Shown: piece by piece, positions 17,394 to 26,702 of the stretch
Position numbering within the stretch: position 1 is the stretch's first letter
How the letters are laid out: every line of letters starts with the position of its first letter
Assembly (NCBI RefSeq): GCF_001026695.1
Contig: NZ_LDNB01000012.1
Span: forward strand, 429,378-493,377
From: Neobacillus vireti
GTDB taxonomy: Bacteria; Bacillota; Bacilli; Bacillales; Cytobacillaceae
Length of the DNA: 64,000 nucleotides
Reading direction: 5' to 3'
The notes under the pieces: generated by a model
What the model was told of the DNA's origin: nothing
What the model saw: only the letters and a program-made list of their open reading frames with translations
Databases searched by the model: none
Made by a program: the position numbers and the translations under genes

Positions 17394-17624
17394 GTGATCA
17401 TCCCCCTCTTCTAATGTGTAATTCAAAATGTTACATTCATTAATACAACGCTGTCCAGATAAAAGTCAATGAATAGCACAAAAATTCGATATTTACATTA
17501 TAAACATTATTATTAATTCAGAAAAGATAATAATTTGTTCATATTTAATCATCGGATTGGAACCCCTTTTTTGATACAATGAAGGGGTAGTTTAAATTCA
17601 AAATGTTGAATGTGGGGGATTAAT

Positions 17625-19313
17625 GTGGCTATGAAAACATCTTTTAAGTCAGACATTGAAATTGCACAAGCATCAACGATGAAACCAATTGTAGAAATTG
17701 CTAAAAAAATTGGTTTAACAGAGGATGACCTCGAGCTTTTTGGAAAATATAAGGCGAAACTTTCTAATGAAGTACTAGCTAAAATAAAAACGAAAGAAAG
17801 TGGAAAAATTATTCTTGTCACCTCGATAAATCCTACTCCTGCAGGTGAGGGAAAATCGACGGTAACAGTGGGGCTAGCGGATGCTTTCACTCGGATTGGG
17901 AAAAAGGCAATGATTGCTATGCGTGAACCATCATTAGGTCCGACTATGGGAATTAAAGGCGGAGCAACAGGAGGGGGCTATTCACAAGTCCTGCCGATGG
18001 AAGATATAAACCTGCATTTTACGGGGGATCTTCATGCGATTACGACTGCCAATAATGCCCTCGCAGCCTTAATGGACAATCATCTCCAGCAAGGAAATGA
18101 ACTGAATATCGATCAACGGCGCATCGTCTGGAAACGGGCAGTTGATTTAAATGATCGTGCCTTAAGAAAAGTGATTATCGGACTTGGCGGCCCGCTTCAA
18201 GGTGTTCCAAGAGAAGATGGCTTTGATATCACCGTGGCATCGGAAATTATGGCGGTCTTATGTTTAGCTGCAGATTTAAAGGATTTGAAATTACGATTAT
18301 CGCGAATGGTTGTTGCCTATAATGATAAAAAGGAACCAGTTACCGTCGGTGATCTTGGTGTCGAAGGCGCATTAACATTATTGTTAAAGGACGCAGTTAA
18401 ACCAAATCTCGTTCAAACAATAGAGCACACGCCGGCTCTTATACACGGCGGCCCGTTTGCGAATATTGCTCATGGCTGCAACAGTGTAATTGCGACAACC
18501 GCAGCAGCAAAACTTGCGGACTATGTCATCACTGAAGGCGGCTTTGGGGCCGATTTAGGTGCCGAGAAGTTTTTACATATTAAAGCTAGGAGTGCCGGAA
18601 TTAAACCGGAAGCAGTTGTGGTTGTTGCGACCATTCGAGCTTTAAAAATGCATGGCGGCGTTCCAAAAACCGAATTGGCAAAAGAAAATATTGCCTCATT
18701 GACACTTGGATTTGCCAACCTGCAAAAACATATTGAAACCATTAAAAGCTTTGGACTTCCCGTTGTGGTTGCGATTAACAAGTTTATTACCGATACAGAA
18801 TTAGAGGTTCAAACATTATTAGAATGGTGTCGAAGGGAAAATGTTGCCGTCGCTTTAACCGAAGTTTGGGAAAAAGGCGGAGCAGGCGGCATTAAACTTG
18901 CTGAAGAGCTTTTAGCTGTCATTGAAAAAGAAGAAAACAAGTTCCATCCGTTATACGACTTATCTGATTCGATTGAACAAAAGGTTAGAACGATTGTTCA
19001 AAAGGTATATGGCGGCAAGGATGTTGAGTTTTCCTCGAAGGCGAAAAAACAATTACTTGATTTTGAAAAGTTCGGCTGGTCTAATTTAGCTGTTTGTATG
19101 GCCAAATCACAATATTCCTTGTCCGATGACCCAACAAAGCTTGGAAGACCAACAGATTTCACCGTAACGGTCAGAGAGTTTAAACCATCGATTGGGGCGG
19201 GGTTTATTGTGGCGTTAACAGGAGAGGTCATGACAATGCCTGGCCTGCCTAAAAAACCGGCAGCCTTAAAAATGGATGTCGATGAAAACGGGAATGCGGT
19301 TGGGCTTTTCTAA
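17625..19313 (+). CDS. fhs: Formate--tetrahydrofolate ligase
   Basis: This 562-aa enzyme makes 10-formyl-THF from formate, THF and ATP, feeding purine and formyl-Met synthesis. It has a P-loop ([18 protein letters not shown]) and characteristic segments [33 protein letters not shown] (read with gaps), [14 protein letters not shown] and [15 protein letters not shown] 17625 is preferred as start because GGGGGA lies 5 nt upstream. ATG 17631 is possible, and the in-frame ATG at 17610 overlaps the ribosome binding site. B. subtilis 168 lacks fhs, whereas many other Bacillaceae carry it. Confidence 0.95.
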   Translation: MAMKTSFKSDIEIAQASTMKPIVEIAKKIGLTEDDLELFGKYKAKLSNEVLAKIKTKESGKIILVTSINPTPAGEGKSTVTVGLADAFTRIGKKAMIAMREPSLGPTMGIKGGATGGGYSQVLPMEDINLHFTGDLHAITTANNALAALMDNHLQQGNELNIDQRRIVWKRAVDLNDRALRKVIIGLGGPLQGVPREDGFDITVASEIMAVLCLAADLKDLKLRLSRMVVAYNDKKEPVTVGDLGVEGALTLLLKDAVKPNLVQTIEHTPALIHGGPFANIAHGCNSVIATTAAAKLADYVITEGGFGADLGAEKFLHIKARSAGIKPEAVVVVATIRALKMHGGVPKTELAKENIASLTLGFANLQKHIETIKSFGLPVVVAINKFITDTELEVQTLLEWCRRENVAVALTEVWEKGGAGGIKLAEELLAVIEKEENKFHPLYDLSDSIEQKVRTIVQKVYGGKDVEFSSKAKKQLLDFEKFGWSNLAVCMAKSQYSLSDDPTKLGRPTDFTVTVREFKPSIGAGFIVALTGEVMTMPGLPKKPAALKMDVDENGNAVGLF

Positions 19314-19327
19314 AGGAGAAATAATAT

Positions 19328-19849
19328 ATGTTTGATCCAACAGCCTTTGATAATATGAAGGTGGTTATTGAAGGTGCGCTTTATGATAAGGATAGCAGCG
19401 GTGACATTGTCATTATCGATCGAAACGATCTCATCAATATGGCGAAAATGTCGCGTCGGTTTAACGTATCCTTTCAATTACCCAACAGTTCTATCACAGC
19501 TGTCATTGAGATGGAAGCGAAGCTTGTGAATTTAGCAGCGGAGCTAATCCCAAGCTCCCTTTCAGGACAGCTTGCAGGATGTCATGTGAAATTGCAATTT
19601 TTCCTTGAACAACAACACGGAAAAATGGAGTATCATGCAATAGAGGATATCCTATTGAATGTATGGGGAGTAACTAGAAAAATAACGATGGCTGTGCACT
19701 ATAATCCCTTGGAAATTGAAAAAAAGGTTTCAAATGTCATAACAGTAGAATTTGGTCGATTGATTGGTGAAGACCAATTGGATGATTTGGTGGAAATGAC
19801 CGAGGTCATGACTACAACCATACAGGAATTGGAGCACTATTATAATTAG
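19328..19849 (+). CDS. Uncharacterised protein downstream of fhs
   Basis: This 173-aa soluble protein has no signal peptide or membrane helix. It starts 14 bp after fhs with AAAGGAG, so it is almost certainly co-transcribed. Alternating hydrophobic patterns suggest a mixed alpha/beta fold, and the C-terminus is helical (LDDLVEMTEVMTTTIQELEHYY). I do not recognise the family. Its close coupling to fhs is the only functional hint. A terminator follows at 19863. Confidence 0.75.
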   Translation: MFDPTAFDNMKVVIEGALYDKDSSGDIVIIDRNDLINMAKMSRRFNVSFQLPNSSITAVIEMEAKLVNLAAELIPSSLSGQLAGCHVKLQFFLEQQHGKMEYHAIEDILLNVWGVTRKITMAVHYNPLEIEKKVSNVITVEFGRLIGEDQLDDLVEMTEVMTTTIQELEHYYN

Positions 19850-19862
19850 ATATAACCTTGTG

Positions 19863-19896
19863 CAGAGCCGGATTGTAAATCGGCCCTGTTTTTTTT
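19863..19896 (+). terminator. fhs operon terminator
   Basis: CAGAGCCG and CGGCCCTG form a stem (one mismatch) followed by eight Ts. Confidence 0.8.
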
Positions 19897-19976
19897 GTGT
19901 ATAATATTTACAATTCTAAAAATTATAGTTACTATTAATAGTAGGTACCAATATTGAAAATAAGGAGAGATTGCCG

Positions 19977-20825
19977 GTGGTTAAAACCGCTTGGGTTACC
20001 GATAGTACTGCATTCTTAGATGAGGAATTAAGAAATCATCCTGATATATATACGATTCCATTAACAATTTTACTTGATGGAGAGGAATTTTCTGATGGGA
20101 TTGATCTAACTCCCTCCCAGTTATTTGAACGATTAAAGCATCTAAAAAATCCGCCAAAAACCTCACAGCCATCTGTAGGAGCCTTTCAAACATTATATAA
20201 TCAACTTTCAATAGAATATGACCAAGTGGCTGCTATCCTATTATCGGAAAAACTAAGCGGAACGGTTTCCTCAAGCGAGCAAGCTGCGAAGCTTGTCGAG
20301 ATTCCAGTCACAACGTTTGATTCAAAAATCCTAACATATCCAATGTCAGCTTTACTAAAAAAAGGAATGGAATTACAAAGAGCAGGTCATAGTTTAGAAT
20401 CGATAATGTCAGAACTTGAAACAATCAGAGACACAAATGAGACTTATGTTCTTGTTGGCAGCTTGGAGCAGCTTCATCGCGGCGGGAGAATGTCAGGGCT
20501 GCAATTCTTTCTAGGCAGCATGCTAAATGTAAAACCAATTATTTCGATTGAAGACGGAGCCCTGTCTGTGAAAGAAAAGGTAAGAAGCGAGAAAAAGGCG
20601 AAAGAAAAAATCCTTGATTACTTCAGGATATCCTACGAGAAATATAAGCTAAAGGAAGTGTATATCCTGTACGGTTTACATGAATCACCAGCCGCTGCAT
20701 TGAAAGCAGAACTCGAAGAACAATTTCCAGAGTTGAAAGTCATCTGCTGTCCATTAGGGGCGGTCATTGGCGTGCACGCAGGAGAAAACACCCTCGGGAT
20801 CAGCTGGCATAATGGCTTGAAATAA
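19977..20825 (+). CDS. DegV family fatty-acid-binding protein (copy 1)
   Basis: This 282-aa DegV-fold protein is of the type that binds fatty acids and, as FakB, presents them to the kinase FakA. Family motifs are visible: N-terminal VTDSTAFLDEEL, TSQPSVGAF, LSEKLSGTVSS, a GGRMSG loop, NVKPIISIEDGAL, and C-terminal GAVIGVHAGENTLGISW. GTG 19977 has AAGGAGA about 8 nt upstream; TTG 19971 is too close. A second DegV-like gene lies at 44007, about 30% similar by eye. Which fatty acids each binds cannot be read from sequence. Confidence 0.88.
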   Translation: MVKTAWVTDSTAFLDEELRNHPDIYTIPLTILLDGEEFSDGIDLTPSQLFERLKHLKNPPKTSQPSVGAFQTLYNQLSIEYDQVAAILLSEKLSGTVSSSEQAAKLVEIPVTTFDSKILTYPMSALLKKGMELQRAGHSLESIMSELETIRDTNETYVLVGSLEQLHRGGRMSGLQFFLGSMLNVKPIISIEDGALSVKEKVRSEKKAKEKILDYFRISYEKYKLKEVYILYGLHESPAAALKAELEEQFPELKVICCPLGAVIGVHAGENTLGISWHNGLK

Positions 20826-20832
20826 CAACCAA

Positions 20833-20865
20833 AAAATAACCTCGAAGTACTGGGGTTATTTTTTA
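20833..20865 (+). terminator. degV-like gene terminator
   Basis: AATAACCTC and GGGGTTATT form the stem, followed by a T run. Confidence 0.8.
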
Positions 20866-20912
20866 TTTGTTATTCATGCTAAAATAGCAGGGATAAAGGC
20901 AGGTGTTCGATA

Positions 20913-21563
20913 ATGACAAATCAACTCATAGAAATAACAGAAGTGTATGTTCGGAATGAACTTGGTGAAGAAGCCACCGGTCATGATTGGTACCATGTTG
21001 ACCGGGTTCGGCGCAATGCCTTATCTATCGGCAAGAAAGAAAAGGCAGGAGACCCGTTTATTATAGAAATGGCATCCCTTCTCCATGACATACCAGATGA
21101 AAAATTAAATGAAAGTGCTGAAAAAGGCAGGGCAAAGCTCGATTCTTTTTTTCAAACAATCGAATTAGCAGACGGGGTCAAAAACCACATCATTCAAATT
21201 ATCGAATCGATCTCATATAAAGGCGGACGAAAAATGGCTCTTGGATCTGTTGAGGCAAAAATCGTTCAGGATGCTGACCGTTTGGATGCGATCGGAGCAA
21301 TAGGAATTGCCCGGACATTTGCTTATGGGGGGAAAAAAGGCCAGCTCATTTATGATCCGAATATTAATGTCAGAGAAGAAATGAGCATGGAAGAATATCG
21401 AAATGGTAAATCAACAAGCATCCATCATTTCTATGAAAAACTGCTAAAATTAAAAGAATTACTGAATACAGAAGCAGCCAAAAAAATGGCGGAGAGCCGA
21501 CAGCAAATGATGCTGGACTTCTTAGAACAATTTTACCAAGAATGGGATGGACAAGAATCATGA
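20913..21563 (+). CDS. ypgQ: HD-domain phosphohydrolase (YpgQ type)
   Basis: This 216-aa protein has HD-superfamily metal ligands H...HD...D: HDWYHVDRVRRNAL, LLHDIPDEK, and a distal QDADRLDAIGAIGIARTF. The layout matches YpgQ of B. subtilis, reported as a Mn-dependent (deoxy)nucleotide pyrophosphohydrolase. ATG 20913 is preceded by GGCAGGTGTT. Its stop codon overlaps the ABC-F gene start in ATGA, so the two are translationally coupled. It is cytoplasmic. Confidence 0.88.
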   Translation: MTNQLIEITEVYVRNELGEEATGHDWYHVDRVRRNALSIGKKEKAGDPFIIEMASLLHDIPDEKLNESAEKGRAKLDSFFQTIELADGVKNHIIQIIESISYKGGRKMALGSVEAKIVQDADRLDAIGAIGIARTFAYGGKKGQLIYDPNINVREEMSMEEYRNGKSTSIHHFYEKLLKLKELLNTEAAKKMAESRQQMMLDFLEQFYQEWDGQES

Positions 21564-23449
21564 AAATGCTCACAGTTGAAAATATTTCGAAAACGTACGG
21601 GGAGAAACAGCTCTTTAATGATATTTCTTTTACAATCAGCGAAAAAGAGCGTGTCGGCTTAATCGGAATTAATGGCACCGGAAAATCCTCACTATTAAAA
21701 ATCATTGCTGGCTTGGACACTCCTGATGACGGTAAGATTATCACAGCAAAAGACTATTCAATCGCTTTTTTAGACCAACAGCCGGAGCTTGATGCTAAGA
21801 AAACGGTTCTTGAACAAGTCTTTCATGGTGAAGCGCCGATTTTAAAGCTGATGCGTGAATATGAACAAACGTTATTACAGCTAAATAGCAATCCAAATGC
21901 TGTGAAAATTCAGGAAGAACTTTTTCAATTACAAAAGCAAATGGATGCCCTTAATGGCTGGGATGTTAGCACAAATGCCCAATCGATTTTAACGAAATTG
22001 GGGATTGAAGATTTTAGTCAAAAAATCGGCGAGCTATCCGGCGGGCAAAAAAAGCGGGTTGCCCTTGCGCAAGTATTAATTGCCGAGCCTGATTTACTCA
22101 TCTTAGACGAGCCGACGAACCATCTTGACTTTGATTCCGTTAAGTGGCTCGAAGATTATTTAAGCAGATATAACGGGTCGATTTTATTGGTTACCCATGA
22201 CCGCTACTTTTTGGACCGGGTTGCGAATCGCATGTTTGAATTAGATGGCGGACATTTATATAGCTACAAGGGAAATTATGCGGCATTCATTGAAGCGAAA
22301 GCGATTCGTGAGGAAAATGAGGCAGCCACCTTTGAAAAAAGAAAAAATCTGTTCAGACGAGAACTTGAATGGATGAGACGCGGTGCCAAAGCAAGAACAA
22401 CAAAGCAAAAGGCGCGGATTCAGCGATTCGATGAATTAGACGACAAGCTTTCAAGCGGGAAGCCTGCTAGTGAGAAACTGGATATTTCATTAAATGGGAG
22501 CAGGCTCGGCAAGCAGGTTTTTGAATTGAAGGATGCTTCGAAACAGTATGGTGAGAAAACCATCTTACATCACTTTGATTTACTCGTTAAGCCGGGGGAT
22601 CGGATTGGAATTATCGGCCGCAATGGAACAGGGAAATCAACCTTATTAAATATTCTTGCGAAGAAGATTTCACTTGATGCTGGTGAATACATCATGGGAC
22701 AAACGGTGAAGATTGCTTATTATACGCAAGAAAGCGAAGACATGGATGAAAACATGAGAATGATTGAATACATTAAAGAAACAGCAGAGATTGTTGAAAC
22801 CTCCGATGGGAAAACGATTTCGGCTGCTCAAATGCTTGAACGTTTTCTCTTTCCATCGTTTACACATGGAACGCCGATTCGTAAGCTTTCTGGCGGTGAA
22901 AAACGCCGGCTCTATTTATTGAAGCTGTTAATGACGGCACCTAATGTCCTCCTGCTGGACGAGCCTACCAATGATTTGGATACACAAACCTTAACCGTTC
23001 TGGAGGATTATCTTGAAGACTTCCCTGGAGTCGTGATAACTGTTTCCCATGATCGCTATTTTCTTGATAAGGTGGCGGAACAGCTCCTTGTTTTACTAGG
23101 TGAAGGAGTCATTACTTCTTTCTATGGAAATTACACGGAATTTCTTGAAAAAGAAACGGAAACAGAACGGCAAAAACCAGTAACCGTTTCAAGTCAGCCA
23201 TCGAAAGCACCAGAAAAAGAAAAGAAGAAAAAAATGACGTTTAAGGAGAAAAAAGAGTGGAGTGAAATTGACGAGATTATTGTAAAAACAGAAGCACGGC
23301 TTGAAGAAATTGCAGTTGAAATGGGAAATGCGGGCAGTGATTTCACGAAAGCACAAGATTTGATGAAACAAGAAGCGGTGTTGAATGAAACGCTCGAACA
23401 TTTAATTGAACGCTGGAGTTATCTGGCTGAATTGGCTGAAAATGAGTAG
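21560..23449 (+). CDS. yfmR: ABC-F ATPase, Uup/YfmR type
   Basis: This 629-aa protein has two ABC domains, no membrane segment, and a charged C-terminal coiled coil (from about 545). Walker A motifs are GINGTGKSS and GRNGTGKST; signature motifs are LSGGQKK and LSGGEKRR; Walker B stretches are LLILDEPTNHLD and VLLLDEPTNDLD. ABC-F proteins act on the ribosome, and YfmR helps rescue stalled elongation (known for the family). ATG 21560 is chosen because it overlaps the ypgQ stop and gives the usual MKMLTVENISK start. The C-terminal domain favours YfmR/Uup over EttA-type proteins. Confidence 0.9.
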   Translation: MKMLTVENISKTYGEKQLFNDISFTISEKERVGLIGINGTGKSSLLKIIAGLDTPDDGKIITAKDYSIAFLDQQPELDAKKTVLEQVFHGEAPILKLMREYEQTLLQLNSNPNAVKIQEELFQLQKQMDALNGWDVSTNAQSILTKLGIEDFSQKIGELSGGQKKRVALAQVLIAEPDLLILDEPTNHLDFDSVKWLEDYLSRYNGSILLVTHDRYFLDRVANRMFELDGGHLYSYKGNYAAFIEAKAIREENEAATFEKRKNLFRRELEWMRRGAKARTTKQKARIQRFDELDDKLSSGKPASEKLDISLNGSRLGKQVFELKDASKQYGEKTILHHFDLLVKPGDRIGIIGRNGTGKSTLLNILAKKISLDAGEYIMGQTVKIAYYTQESEDMDENMRMIEYIKETAEIVETSDGKTISAAQMLERFLFPSFTHGTPIRKLSGGEKRRLYLLKLLMTAPNVLLLDEPTNDLDTQTLTVLEDYLEDFPGVVITVSHDRYFLDKVAEQLLVLLGEGVITSFYGNYTEFLEKETETERQKPVTVSSQPSKAPEKEKKKKMTFKEKKEWSEIDEIIVKTEARLEEIAVEMGNAGSDFTKAQDLMKQEAVLNETLEHLIERWSYLAELAENE

Positions 23450-23543
23450 GGAGCAAACAAATCGACGCCGAGCATCCCCAATGAATGTACCCTCGCCAAT
23501 GTGTTAAACTTGAGGGAGAAATCAAAAGAATTAGGTGATGGTA

Positions 23544-24677
23544 TTGAAAATTAAAGCAATTGAACCGACTCCAAGTCCGAATACGATGAAAATTATTTTA
23601 GACCAAGAATTGCCAATGGGAAAAAGCCATAATTATAAAAAAGATACAGCTATGGATGCACCAGCCGTAATTCAATCAATTTTACAAATTGAGGGAATTA
23701 AAGGGGTTTACCATGTAGCCGATTTTCTTGCAGCTGAACGAAACGCAAAATATGATTGGAAGGAATTGTTAGCGAAAGTCCGTCAAGCTTTTGGTGAAAA
23801 AGCGTCCGATGTTGCCAGTGCCGAAATAGTGGATGAACATTATGGTGAAATAAAGGTCGAAATCCAACTATTTAAGGATATTCCGCTTCAAGTAAAACTC
23901 ACAGACAGCTTTACTGAGCGGCGGTTTGGCATGCCGGAAACCTTTTTAAAGGCAAGGGAGCGGGCGCAGCTGCCAGAAGATAATTATATTCTTTTGAGGA
24001 AATGGCAGAATCAAGGTGTCCGCTATGGAGATTTTGAGCAAATTGGGCAGGAGGTTGTCGAGGAATTAATTGCGGCTTATCCAAAAGAACGTCTTGAAGC
24101 ACTTGTCACAAAAGCCCAGACAGACTGGGCGGTTTCTGACCAGAAACCGAAACGGACGCGCAGAAAAGTATCGCTTGCCGATTTACAAAACCCAGAGTGG
24201 CAGATTCGTTATCAGCTCCTTGAGCAAATGGACGATCCAGAACTTGAGGATTTGCCTATCCTCGAGAAAGCTTTATCGGATGAAAAGCCTTCGATTCGCA
24301 GATTAGCAACCGTCTATCTTGGTATGATAAAAGAGAAAGAAGTCCTGCCCTATTTATATAAGGCATTAATGGATAAAACCGTAACAGTCCGCAGAACTGC
24401 AGGTGATTGTTTATCCGATTTAGGCTTCCAAGAAGCCGCTGATGAAATGGCCAAATCACTAAAAGATTCCAGCAAATTGGTCCGCTGGCGGGCAGCGATG
24501 TTCCTCTACGAAGTAGGGGATGAAAAGGTGCTTGCCGCTTTAAAAGCTGCCGAAAATGACCCTGAATTTGAAGTAAGTTTGCAGGTGAAAATGGCGATTG
24601 AACGTATTGAAGGCGGCGGGGAAGCCAAAGGTTCAGTCTGGAAGCAGATGACAGAATCAAGAAAAACAGACAATTAA
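23544..24677 (+). CDS. ypgR: HEAT-repeat protein with Nfu N-terminal-like domain (YpgR/CvfC type)
   Basis: This 377-aa protein begins with a NifU/Nfu N-domain-like segment (IKAIEPTPSPNTMKIILDQ... VYHVADFLAAERN, about 1-85). After a linker comes a set of HEAT-type repeats (about 220-365: IRYQLLEQMDDPEL, RRLATVYLGMIKE, VRRTAGDCLSDLG, VRWRAAMFLYEVG). It corresponds to B. subtilis YpgR, related to the staphylococcal 'conserved virulence factor C'. No Fe-S cysteines are seen, so a scaffold or chaperone role is more likely than cluster carriage. TTG 23544 has AGGTGAT about 5 nt upstream. Confidence 0.85.
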   Translation: MKIKAIEPTPSPNTMKIILDQELPMGKSHNYKKDTAMDAPAVIQSILQIEGIKGVYHVADFLAAERNAKYDWKELLAKVRQAFGEKASDVASAEIVDEHYGEIKVEIQLFKDIPLQVKLTDSFTERRFGMPETFLKARERAQLPEDNYILLRKWQNQGVRYGDFEQIGQEVVEELIAAYPKERLEALVTKAQTDWAVSDQKPKRTRRKVSLADLQNPEWQIRYQLLEQMDDPELEDLPILEKALSDEKPSIRRLATVYLGMIKEKEVLPYLYKALMDKTVTVRRTAGDCLSDLGFQEAADEMAKSLKDSSKLVRWRAAMFLYEVGDEKVLAALKAAENDPEFEVSLQVKMAIERIEGGGEAKGSVWKQMTESRKTDN

Positions 24678-24734
24678 GTGGTCAAATAACAAATGATTTA
24701 GTATCCTAAAATGGAAGAAATGGAGTGATGAAAT

Positions 24735-25169
24735 ATGTCTAATGCTTATGAAGAATATATGAAACAAATGGTTTTACCGATGCGCGAAGAGTTAACAAGA
24801 GCTGGTTTTGCGGAGCTGACAACTCCTGAAGCTGTTGAGGAGTTCATCGAAAAGACAAGCGGAACAACACTTGTTGTTGTGAATTCCGTGTGCGGCTGTG
24901 CCGCCGGATTAGCCCGTCCTGCAGCAACACAGGCTGTTTTAAACAGTGCGAAAAAACCGGATCATCTTGTGACGGTTTTCGCCGGCCAGGATAAAGAAGC
25001 AACTGCTAAAATGCGCGAGTATTTTGAAGGTATTGAGCCTTCATCGCCATCAATGGCCTTAATAAAGGATAAAAAAGTAGTTCATTTTATCCCGCGCCAT
25101 GATATTGAGGGAATGCCAATGGAAACAGTGATGCAGAATCTACTCGGTGCTTTCGAAACAAACTGCTAA
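24735..25169 (+). CDS. brxA: Bacilliredoxin BrxA (YphP)
   Basis: This 144-aa DUF1094-family thioredoxin-like protein has the CGC active site in VVNSVCGCAAGLARPA. Bacilliredoxins remove bacillithiol from S-bacillithiolated proteins after oxidative stress. The gene follows ypgR, as yphP does in B. subtilis, which favours BrxA over BrxB (YqiW). GGAGTGATGA precedes the ATG and a terminator follows. Confidence 0.93.
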   Translation: MSNAYEEYMKQMVLPMREELTRAGFAELTTPEAVEEFIEKTSGTTLVVVNSVCGCAAGLARPAATQAVLNSAKKPDHLVTVFAGQDKEATAKMREYFEGIEPSSPSMALIKDKKVVHFIPRHDIEGMPMETVMQNLLGAFETNC

Positions 25170-25170
25170 A

Positions 25171-25197
25171 AAGGATGTCATTTGACATCTTTTTTTT
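25171..25197 (+). terminator. brxA terminator
   Basis: GATGTCA and TGACATC form the stem (2-nt loop, likely opened in vivo), followed by eight Ts. Confidence 0.8.
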
Positions 25198-25347
25198 ATT
25201 CTCAAATATTCTATCTAGTTTAAGAAAACGGAAATTATAAAAATATTCCAAACTGTTTTTTTTCATTTTTACAAAAAAAGAAGTATAATATTTTTAAAGT
25301 AACCCAAATTGACAATTAAAGTTCAATAGAATAAAGGGGAATGAAAA

Positions 25348-25941
25348 ATGAACAAATGGCTCCGTAAATCATTATTTGTAGTGGTTTCCGCTTTAACCTT
25401 TGGTCTTGTTACACCAACACAGCTAATGAATAACGTTAATGTAGAGAAACCGAGCGACAGAGATGCCTTTGAAGCATCAGCAACTGAACGCAGTCTATCG
25501 TCGACTACTGCATTTTTAGAAGAATCAGAGTTTGATAGAGATAAGTTTATCGAAAATTTAATCAAACAGGCAGAAAATCAGTCCTATCAAAAGTTTGGCA
25601 CTAGAATAAAGCCAGTAATTGAAAATGAATTTCGTGAGGTTATTTTGCCAAATATAGAAAAAGCAGTTGACGAAACGGCAGCGCAATTCCCTGAAGAAAA
25701 TTTAAAAAATCTAACGATAACTGAGCAGCCTGGTTCTGGACATTCTGAAAAAATTTTTAATATAAAAAATGGTGAAACAGGAAAAGATATTTTACGATTT
25801 CATGTTAGACGAGATAATCCACCTAAAGCGGGATACTGGTTTAATTTTCATTATCATACCTATCATGATGATTTCCAAAACCATCATGAGCTTGGGGCGA
25901 TTTATTGGGCAAAAAATACACCGCCAAAATGGATGAGTTAG
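25348..25941 (+). CDS. ypjP: YpjP-like secreted/membrane-anchored protein
   Basis: This 197-aa protein has an N-terminal hydrophobic segment (about 8-25: SLFVVVSALTFGLVTPTQ) that could be a signal peptide or anchor. An acidic helical region follows, then a His-rich aromatic C-terminus (GYWFNFHYHTYHDDFQNHHELGAIYW). It matches my recollection of B. subtilis YpjP in length and C-terminal pattern. In B. subtilis ypjP is near dfrA-thyB; here about 10.6 kb of Ter genes lie between them. Function is unknown. Confidence 0.82.
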   Translation: MNKWLRKSLFVVVSALTFGLVTPTQLMNNVNVEKPSDRDAFEASATERSLSSTTAFLEESEFDRDKFIENLIKQAENQSYQKFGTRIKPVIENEFREVILPNIEKAVDETAAQFPEENLKNLTITEQPGSGHSEKIFNIKNGETGKDILRFHVRRDNPPKAGYWFNFHYHTYHDDFQNHHELGAIYWAKNTPPKWMS

Positions 25942-25983
25942 TGGTTGAATTTGCGAAGCGATATGAAAAAATTTATTATAGAA

Positions 25984-26009
25984 TGAAACCTTTTTATCAG
26001 AGACTCGTA
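25984..26009 (+). promoter_or_regulatory. Sigma-W-like (ECF) promoter of the first Ter operon
   Basis: TGAAAC (25984-25989) and CGTA (26006-26009) are separated by exactly 16 bp, the consensus for sigma-W (TGAAAC-N16-CGTA). It lies about 35 bp before the terD start. The B. subtilis yceC operon of the same genes is known to belong to the sigma-W and general stress regulons. Confidence 0.85.
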
Positions 26010-26043
26010 AATAGACTATTACCTAATTTGGAGGAATGAAGAA

Positions 26044-26625
26044 ATGGCAGTAAGTTTATCAAAAGGCCAAAAAGTAGATTTAACAAAAACAAATCCAGGG
26101 TTGGTGAATGTGGTTGTCGGCCTTGGCTGGGATACGAATAAATATGATGGAGGACATGATTTTGATCTTGATTCTTCTGTATTCCTTTTAGGGGAAAACG
26201 GAAAGGTTACCAATGAAACAGACTTTGTTTTCTACAATAATCCACAAGCGGCTAACGGAGCCGTTGTACATACTGGGGATAATCGAACAGGTGCCGGCGA
26301 TGGAGATGATGAAGCAGTAAAGGTTAATCTTTCAGCCGTTCCTGCTAATGTCCAGCGAATTGCTATTACGATTACGATTCATGATGCTGAAAGCAGAAAT
26401 CAAAACTTTGGACAGGTCTCAAATGCCTATGCTCGAATTTACAATGAAGCTAATGGTGAAGAACTAATCCGATATGATTTAGGCGAGGATTTCTCAATTG
26501 AAACGGCTATTATTGCCGGTGAATTATACCGCCATAATGGCGAGTGGAAGTTCAGTGCCATCGGCAGCGGTTATCAAGGCGGATTAGCAGCGCTCGCAAC
26601 GGATTTTGGCCTATCAATAGGTTAA
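26044..26625 (+). CDS. terD: TerD family stress protein (copy 1)
   Basis: This 193-aa protein has the Ca-binding TerD fold. Acidic motifs [28 protein letters not shown] and [10 protein letters not shown] are intact, and the N-terminus [17 protein letters not shown] is typical. TerD proteins occur in tellurite/phage/colicin resistance and envelope stress systems. It is closest in type to B. subtilis YceD/YceE. GGAGGAATGAAGAAATG gives a strong ribosome binding site. It is first of a six-gene operon driven by the sigma-W-like promoter. Confidence 0.93.
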   Translation: MAVSLSKGQKVDLTKTNPGLVNVVVGLGWDTNKYDGGHDFDLDSSVFLLGENGKVTNETDFVFYNNPQAANGAVVHTGDNRTGAGDGDDEAVKVNLSAVPANVQRIAITITIHDAESRNQNFGQVSNAYARIYNEANGEELIRYDLGEDFSIETAIIAGELYRHNGEWKFSAIGSGYQGGLAALATDFGLSIG

Positions 26626-26642
26626 TAATTAGAAAATGATGA

Positions 26643-26667
26643 GGCCCAATAGTGAATGGGTCTTTTT
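26643..26667 (+). terminator. Weak terminator/attenuator between terD and terC
   Basis: GGCCCA and TGGGTC form a short stem (one wobble, 8-nt loop) followed by five Ts. It is probably leaky and would give more terD than downstream mRNA. Confidence 0.5.
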
Positions 26668-26702
26668 AGAGAAAATGTATACATCTAGGAGGAATTCATT
26701 TA

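Noticed and set aside
17394..17624. Possible S-box or other riboswitch between metA and fhs
   Set aside because: No K-turn, conserved S-box core or terminator was found; the region is simply AT-rich.
24256..24660. 134-aa minus-strand ORF opposite ypgR
   Set aside because: Pro/Leu/Arg-rich antisense frame of a HEAT-repeat gene, without a ribosome binding site.
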